Shown here in pieces: positions 57,777 through 64,000 of a stretch of 64,000 nt of DNA (position 1 is its first letter; each line of letters begins with the position of its first letter). Source of the DNA: Gigantopelta aegis (taxonomy: Eukaryota > Mollusca > Gastropoda > Neomphalida > Peltospiridae); NCBI RefSeq assembly GCF_016097555.1, contig NC_054699.1, positions 5,073,673 to 5,137,672 on the forward strand, read 5' to 3'. Position numbers and translations under genes: made by a program. The notes under the pieces were generated by a model. The model was not told the origin of the DNA and did no database searches. It saw only the letters and a program-made list of their open reading frames with translations.

Positions 57777-58179
57777 AAACCAAATAATTTCCGGCTGGGT
57801 CAAAGTTCGAGGTGTACCCTAACTTTTGATAGAGAAGTTGGTTGTAAAAACAATTGTTTCATCTGGTTAAAAAAAAAAAAAAAGTAATTTTATTTCATCT
57901 AGTACCACTGAGTCAAGTAGCATTGTGCTTGAAACATATATGGGGTACATGTAAAAAAAAGTACTCGAATTTTGTGTGGAACTAGGGTAGTCATAGACGC
58001 TACTCGTTATCTCAGAAATGAGCAGCTTGACCCCCATTTTTTTTCTGATTCACTTTAACGGTGAAGGGTGGTAGTATCCGTGGCGTTTATTTCGACTGAT
58101 ACGCTGCAGGTAGGACTTTTAGCCACATATGTTACTATTGTCGTCTATGGGATGGGATTTGATTTGGTAGTATACACCC
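57777..58179. mobile_element. AGGTT-ended MITE, copy 3
   Basis: Left AGGTAGTACTAAACCAAATA; interior CATCTAGTACCACTGAGTCA and GGGGTACATGTAAAAAAAAG match copy 1 in the opposite orientation. Its right end, GTTACTATTGTCGTCTATGG then GATTTGATTTGGTAGTATAC, is the complement of the 60-bp satellite monomer. It is the only copy of that monomer outside the array. Confidence 0.75.
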
Positions 58180-58566
58180 TATTGCCCATATTCAGTTAAT
58201 AATAATATAAATAAATATGATTTTGTATTTGTATTTAATTAAACTATACTGGTTGATTAATTAGCCATCACTCGACCATGCAAGTTCACAATGACCTTGA
58301 CCGTGACAATAATCACTGTACATGGGTCTGAATGGAGTTTGAATCAAAGTTAGCACCGAGGAAAAGTTGGTTGTGGCCAATAATTCATACTGTAAAGATT
58401 TCAATAATTTCTTTTTACATGGTATTTAACTTGCCATATACAACTGCTCTTAAATATGACATTATGTATAGGCAACCTGAACTAAGATTTTAATACCAAT
58501 TTATTTTTATATTCAAAATAGCATGTGCCAATAGTGGGTTAATGTCTTTAGTTTCGATTAACATAG
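58180..58566. other. AT-rich spacer
   Basis: No gene or repeat recognised. Confidence 0.4.
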
Positions 58567-58833
58567 TTAATTTTTCATGTATGAAATTCTGAAAACTCAA
58601 ATTTGTAAAGAACTTGATTTTTATTGTTATTTTGACATAGGGTGGTAAGTTAGATTTTAGACAAATTTGTAGTTTGATGCAAAATTTTAAGTACATTTGA
58701 AGAAAAACTTTAGCAAAGACATAATTAAATCTGTTGTTACTATTGTGCCTTCTGTTCTTATTTATACATAACAATAAGCTTGTTAAACATATATTTAGAT
58801 CTCCAGATAAAATTTTGTTTAAATAATCACTTA
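58567..58833 (+). repeat. 270-bp direct duplication, copy 1
   Basis: Matches 62849-63120 at about 95 percent (shared text TTAGACAAATTTGTAGTTT, CTTTAGCAAAGACATAATTA). Both copies border a TTTTCGCG hairpin element on one side. Confidence 0.9.
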
Positions 58834-58844
58834 GTATAATACTT

Positions 58845-58924
58845 TATTTTCGCGTGGAATTAATTTTCGCGTTTTTCGCGTGTGAATGAAATTCGTGAAA
58901 ATATATTCCACGCGAAAATAAACT
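58845..58924. mobile_element. TTTTCGCG hairpin MITE
   Basis: TTTATTTTCGCGTGGAATTA at the left faces ATATTCCACGCGAAAATAAA at the right. A related, shorter element (CGCGAAAATAAA twice) lies at about 62763-62832. Confidence 0.7.
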
Positions 58925-59212
58925 TTTTATAAAGGCCGACAAAAAATAAAATAAAATATGTAGTCTCGTTCAACTATACCACATTAGTTTCCGATGTACG
59001 AGGATAGTAGTAATAAAGCTCCCTACTGTCACGGAACAAACCACAAAACACAAAAGCTGTTTAAAACTTTAAATCAAGAACACGATTGTAAGTACATACA
59101 TGATAATAAAATAATACTAACACTAAAAAGCTTTATGCTGTTTTCCTTCGCATGTGCTAGCGATCAGTTCATCGGACAGAGTCTACACGTGTTCAACGAC
59201 GGAAGTAAACAT

Positions 59213-61748
59213 GGCCTCAGATTACAGTTATCTTCCCATTTGGTTGTCCAAAATCCGGAAGTTTCACCGCGCAAGTAGTCTGCTGTTTGACTGTGATTAT
59301 TTCATGGCAGACAGCTATGAAGTGGCAACTGTTTGACTGAAGTGACAGGGGATAGCATGTAGTTTGTAAACATGTGTAACTTGTTGACATTGAAGACTTG
59401 TTTGTGGTAATTCCGGCCCATGCAAAAGTAGTGCTTTTTGTGTAAAATGGGTGTACTCCGGCCTGGTTTAGAGGGTGTGTCTGTTTAAACCAATATGCTG
59501 GGAGAAAGAGCTGGACAACAGGGGTTGTCCTTTTCAGGGTGTGTGTCCCCCATGCAGGCAAAGGTACATACAAAACTTCACGGGCCTGCTGATATTAATA
59601 AAAATGTTATAGCCACTAAGGCTATATAGAAACATATAGCGAAATTAATTGTGGTCTGAGGCCTGATATAGTTCACACATTACACCGGTTAAATGCTTGA
59701 TTTGATGAAAAGTATTATAACCAGAGAGGTGAAATTACACAGACTGATTGTGCATACCACAAGGAATATGAAAACTAATTTATTTATTTTCTAAATATTT
59801 TATTAAATTAAAAAACATTTTTTTTTGAATTTATTAAAAATTAAAATTAAAAGTTTCAACTTTAAATTTCAATATCCTCCAAAAATAGCATAAAATGACC
59901 TCTGATGTTACTACAGGTTGTTGCAATATTTTTTAACAGTTTTGAGCTAATAATTTGGTAAAAAAGAGCAAAAGTTGGATTTTGTTAGTCAATATTGAGA
60001 TTTTGATTTTTTTTTTACTTGAATTTTAAAGAGTTTCTCAATTATTGCAATTGGACAGAAGATCTAAATATAATGAATATATCACTACTAAATGTAAATA
60101 AACACTTTAAATAAATAGTATACAGTTTTTAACAAGATTAAGTACTCTAATAATACATTTCACCTACATTTATGTAAATTACACATTTCAGTCATTTTTC
60201 AAAAATGGTCTTTTATCCTTAGAAAATCTAATAGGCTAATATTCTATGCTGTCTGAATGTATTTATTGTGTTCAGTAATCAGATGTGGTATACTTGTCAA
60301 GTTTATTGCAGAAAAATGTGCCAAAAGGTTAACATTTGGCTTGTAATACATATGGCAGAATAATCCATAATGCATATTCAGTGGTCATTACTACAAACAT
60401 CCTTCCAATCAAGAAATACTACACTGAGGTATCCCAGACACTGGCACATGACTACACTTGTTAACAGTTATCACTGGAAACTGAAAAATATGGTGCAAGT
60501 ACCTCTTGGTAGGATTTATATCAGCATTTTGTGACAAAATCTTCATTTTCAAAGTTGTCGTCAACAAAAAAAAATTATGGTGTATACCTAAGTAATATCT
60601 GTAGGGCATATTCATATTAATATGCATTTATATGGACTGTTTTTGCCTTTTACAAAGTGGCTACATGTCTAATACAGTAAATGAAGTAGATTAAGTAAAT
60701 ACAGCAGGTCAAAATTGAATATGAGGCCTATCATGTCTAATTTTCCCTGAAATTAGTGTGTAAACATTTGTTGCAAATGGCCCCAATTTTGTGACTTTCA
60801 CCATCCCTCTGACACATTTCTAATAATGGATCATGAATTCAGTCACCATATCTTTACTAAGCCTCCACTTATCATATCTAAAATGCAAAATTTTTACAGT
60901 TTTAGATTTTTTTGTTTTTCAAAAATTTAAATTTAAGTTTAATATTTAATTAAAAATGAAGTAAAATCTAATGATTGATTTTTTTTCTTTAAATATTTCA
61001 AAATCTTTCCAAGACAACACTGTGCAGATAGAACATATGTAGAAGAAAAAATAGCTGCTCATTGTATGAAGAAATTCCAAAATTTGATAAAGTTATTACA
61101 TTTTGAAGTTGGTGTCCCTCAAGTTTCCATTGCTAAAATTGGCCATGGCAAGGCACTGTGGTAGGTGTTTTAACACAGCCTCTGTATACTCTCAGTTTAA
61201 AGGTGACATACCGATACTTACCGAGCATTGCTTTAATATGTATATCATTGGAATGCATTAGTGTGGGCCAGTTTTTAGGGGAAAAAATGGACTGATAGGC
61301 CTCAGATTACAGTTATCTTCCCATTTGGTTGTCCAAAATCCGGAAGTTTCACCGCGCAAGTAGTCTGCTGTTTGACTGTGATTATTTCATGGCAGACAGC
61401 TATGAAGTGGCAACTGTTTGACTGAAGTGACAGGGGATAGCATGTAGTTTGTAAACATGTGTAACTTGTTGACATTGAAGACTTGTTTGTGGTAATTCCG
61501 GCCCATGCAAAAGTAGTGCTTTTTGTGTAAAATGGGTGTACTCCGGCCTGGTTTAGAGGGTGTGTCTGTTTAAACCAATATGCTGGGAGAAAGAGCTGGA
61601 CAACAGGGGTTGTCCTTTTCAGGGTGTGTGTCCCCCATGCAGGCAAAGGTACATACAAAACTTCACGGGACTGCTGATATTAATAAAAATGTTATAGCCA
61701 CTAAGGCTATATAGAAACATATAGCGAAATTAATTGTGGTCTGAGGCC
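59213..61748 (-). mobile_element. Young non-autonomous LTR-like element with GGCC ends
   Basis: Two direct terminal repeats of 451 bp each (59213-59663, 61298-61748) flank a 1,634-bp AT-rich interior. A 4-bp direct repeat ACAT lies outside (59209-59212, 61749-61752). I see one difference between the two repeats, so insertion was recent. The interior has no recognisable gag, protease, polymerase or integrase, so it resembles a LARD/TRIM-type derivative moved by proteins of another element. The ends GGCCTCAG...CTGAGGCC are not the usual TG...CA. The related solo copy at 9716 has its own 4-bp duplication. The strand follows that copy and is arbitrary. It looks structurally whole for a non-coding element. 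Confidence 0.7.
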
Positions 61749-62037
61749 ACATGCATTATCACAGTATATTAAAAATGTGGAAGTGAAAAAATCCGGACTG
61801 GGCTATGTTCAGATGTTTCACAATTTTATTTTTATTTTTGGCCTGTTAGCCAATCACAAACCGTTTTGAACTAGTATTTTGACGGCAATAAATATTGTTT
61901 CAGTCAAACTTAAGTTACTGAGTACTAGTAGCTTGTGCCTTCAAATTTCGTTTCGTTTGTTTTCGGTTTTTGTTTTTATAACAATTATAAGGACAATAAA
62001 GTCTTGATTGGTTAAAGCAGGAAAACTATTGTTTTAT

Positions 62038-62620
62038 CAATCTAATTAAAATTAGCTCCACTATTACATGTGGATCTAACACCAGCCAGTTGGAGCTCAT
62101 GTCCACCAATCAAAACCTTACTTGCAGAATCCTGCCAGTGATTTAAAAATAATTTGAAAACATTCCGAATTATCCTGAGGGTATACGACATGTTTCGTGT
62201 GAATTACGAATGCCTTAAAACATGTTTTATTTTATAAAATAAATAATTTTTAATGTAAAATTGAAGACTGATACGTATTGGTATGGTTCGCTGTACTGCG
62301 GCCACTAAACTAGACTCGCCCGATATTTTTAGAATTTGTATGCTCCCAAATAACGTTATAAAAGGCGAAGTGTGATTGGTCAATATTTAAATTATTATTT
62401 ACAGACGAAATGTTACCTGGACATTGGGGACTACGCAGTGTTGTTAGCAATCCGATTAAAATTAGTTCTACTGGTCTAAATAAGGCATTCGTAATTCACA
62501 TAAAATTATTTTTAAATCACTGGCAGGATTCTGCAAGTAAGATTTTGATTGGTGGACATGAGCTCCAACTGGCTGGTGTTAGATCCACATGTAATAGTGG
62601 AGCTAATTTTAATTAGATTG
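62038..62620. mobile_element. Mutator-type MITE with perfect 9-bp target duplication
   Basis: Inverted arms of about 105-115 bp start CAATCTAATTAAAATTAGCT and end with its complement AGCTAATTTTAATTAGATTG. The flanks are TTGTTTTAT on both sides (62029-62037, 62621-62629). Non-coding, 583 bp. A truncated relative lies at 12835-12945. The 9-bp duplication and arm length fit Mutator-like elements, but the end sequence differs from the MULE at 7765. Confidence 0.88.
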
Positions 62621-62848
62621 TTGTTTTATGTGTATAGCACTCGTGTGTACATGTAGGATTAGTTCTACAGATTAGCGTAACAACCGGCAAAACTAAGTTC
62701 CGTTTTTAAAACAAAATTATTGACATCTGTACTTCGTTTTTTTATTGATGGGGGTTGGGAGATTCGCGAAAATAAATGTTCGCGAATTGACCCATTTTCA
62801 TTAAATCGCGAAAATTTGATCCCGCGAAAATAAAGCATTCTACAGTAG

Positions 62849-63120
62849 TTAATTTTCCATCTATGAAATTCTGAAACCTCAAATTTGTAAAGAACTTGAT
62901 TTGTATTGTTATTTTGACATATTTATAAGGTGGTAAGTTAGATTTTAGACAAATTTGTAGTTTTATGCAAAATATTAACTAAATTTGAAGAAAAACTTTA
63001 GCAAAGACATAATTAAATTTGTTGTTACTATTGTGCCTTCTGTTCTTATTTATACATAACAATAAGCTTGTTAAATATATATTTAGATCTCCAGATCAAA
63101 TTTTGTTTAAATAATCACTT
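62849..63120 (+). repeat. 270-bp direct duplication, copy 2
   Basis: Partner of 58567-58833, about 4.28 kb away. A short TATTTATA insertion near 62930 is one of the few differences. Confidence 0.9.
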
Positions 63121-64000
63121 AGTTTGCTCTCATGAAGAGCATTTTGAGTTCATACTAGATTCAGAACCAATTTTTTTCAGATTTGATTATCTGCCTTGGA
63201 TTAAGTTGATAATTTATTTTATTGTTAAAGCTGTATTACCCAATGTTACTAGCTAAATAAAATGCTGGATCACAGATTGTAGGAATATATCCAATATACA
63301 TTTTGTATTCATCTGGATTAGAAAATAATGCAAGAAAATAGATGTTTGGGTATTTATGTCATTTAACATCGGGGGGTTTTCAGTAATTAATCAAAAGTAA
63401 ATGTGTGAAAGCTGCATGATAATTCCAGATATCACAACTATTAAAACCTCCAACTACAGTAAATAAATATAAATAAATATAAATAAAATATAGTTAGGAA
63501 TATTGGTGGCTGCCAATGGTTTTGATGGTTCATTATGAAAATCAGCATGGTCGATGGATTTGAAATTCCCACACCTGGTAACATGAAGAAACCCACACCC
63601 AGCATACAGGATTTCCTTCCAACACTAATGTTCAGGACATTAAGTTAATACTTCATACAGGTACAGTCATGTTGGTCTTTCCTTCCTCAGACAGTGTATT
63701 TTTTAATACTGATATTTCTTTGATGTGCCTGTTAAGGTCTTCATAATCTAGGAGTCAGTCAAGTGCATGTGTTTTAATGGAATTCTTTAAAGAGGTAGAG
63801 GTACTCTGACTATCTTTGTTGTCTCTACATATATACCTGAGTACACCCCCCGACAGTAAATATCTTCAGGAGTTTTATTTTAAAATATTTTGTTGTTTAA
63901 TATGATATATTGCATCTGCACAAAACTGTTTGCAATATATATGCCTGATGAGGTGTACATTATATTAGGTTGCACTGTAGAAACAACAGTTTCAGTTAGG
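63121..64000. other. Right-edge sequence, no gene seen
   Basis: AT-rich with a TAAATATAAATAAATATAAA run near 63463. Reading frames are short and without recognisable motifs. Confidence 0.4.

Noticed and set aside
59217-59573. 118-residue frame repeated exactly at 61302-61658
   Set aside because: Identity reflects the two nearly identical terminal repeats, not selection. The older solo copy at 9716 does not keep the full frame, and no domain is recognisable.

Overview
This window looks like animal nuclear DNA, most likely from a mollusc and probably a gastropod. Reasons: short AT-rich sequence with GT-AG splice signals and AATAAA sites; about ten copies of a tRNA-derived SINE whose text (tail with 'accactagagcacattgat', body with 'cctttgatataccagt') I associate with gastropod genomes; several clades of LINE; Tc1, pogo, hAT-like, Mutator-like and TTAA-type DNA transposons; and an integrated Polinton/adintovirus-type element. 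The phylum is inferred from these repeats, not from a host marker gene. I see no bacterial-style genes. Almost everything here is mobile or tandemly repeated DNA. Host coding support is limited to the last two exons of an unrecognised gene (22305-22678) and a weaker candidate first exon (38113-38297). Layout, left half: minisatellite, SINE and LINE debris (1-2110); a 3.0-kb TTAA-bounded element filled by 32 exact copies of an 86-bp satellite (2679-5678); hairpins and SINEs; a 942-bp Mutator-like element with about 380-bp terminal inverted repeats, a perfect 9-bp target duplication and a RecQ-like helicase fragment between the arms (7756-8715); an AGGTT-ended MITE; a fold-back element holding a solo LTR-like insert (9607-10797); a pogo/Tigger-like element (11016-12531); hAT-like and TTAA MITEs (12991-13980); and a nearly full-length gag/APE-RT-RNase H LINE (about 15.1-22.1 kb) preceded by a 577-bp inverted repeat. 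The host gene end follows, then a 200-N assembly gap. Middle: from the gap to at least 30.5 kb lies a minus-strand Polinton/adintovirus-type fossil (small protein, packaging ATPase, protein-primed DNA polymerase B). It is followed by about 3.5 kb of compact TATA-box and splice-site cassettes that may be its accessory region or host DNA. A 2.2-kb array of a 60-bp satellite comes next (35447-37681). Right half: two copies of a 1.1-kb composite repeat (39.5 and 45.0 kb), one split by a complete Tc1 element; SINEs and CA/GA microsatellite arrays; two decayed LINEs (48.9-51.6 and 54.7-57.8 kb); a Tc1-type MITE carrying ten 73-bp repeats (51586-52466); two more AGGTT MITEs; a very young 2.5-kb LTR-like element with GGCC...GGCC ends (59213-61748); and a Mutator-type MITE with a 9-bp target duplication (62038-62620). 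The theme that ties the window together is tandem repeats growing out of non-autonomous DNA transposons: three separate arrays (86, 60 and 73 bp) can be tied to transposon ends or interiors by sequence visible here.
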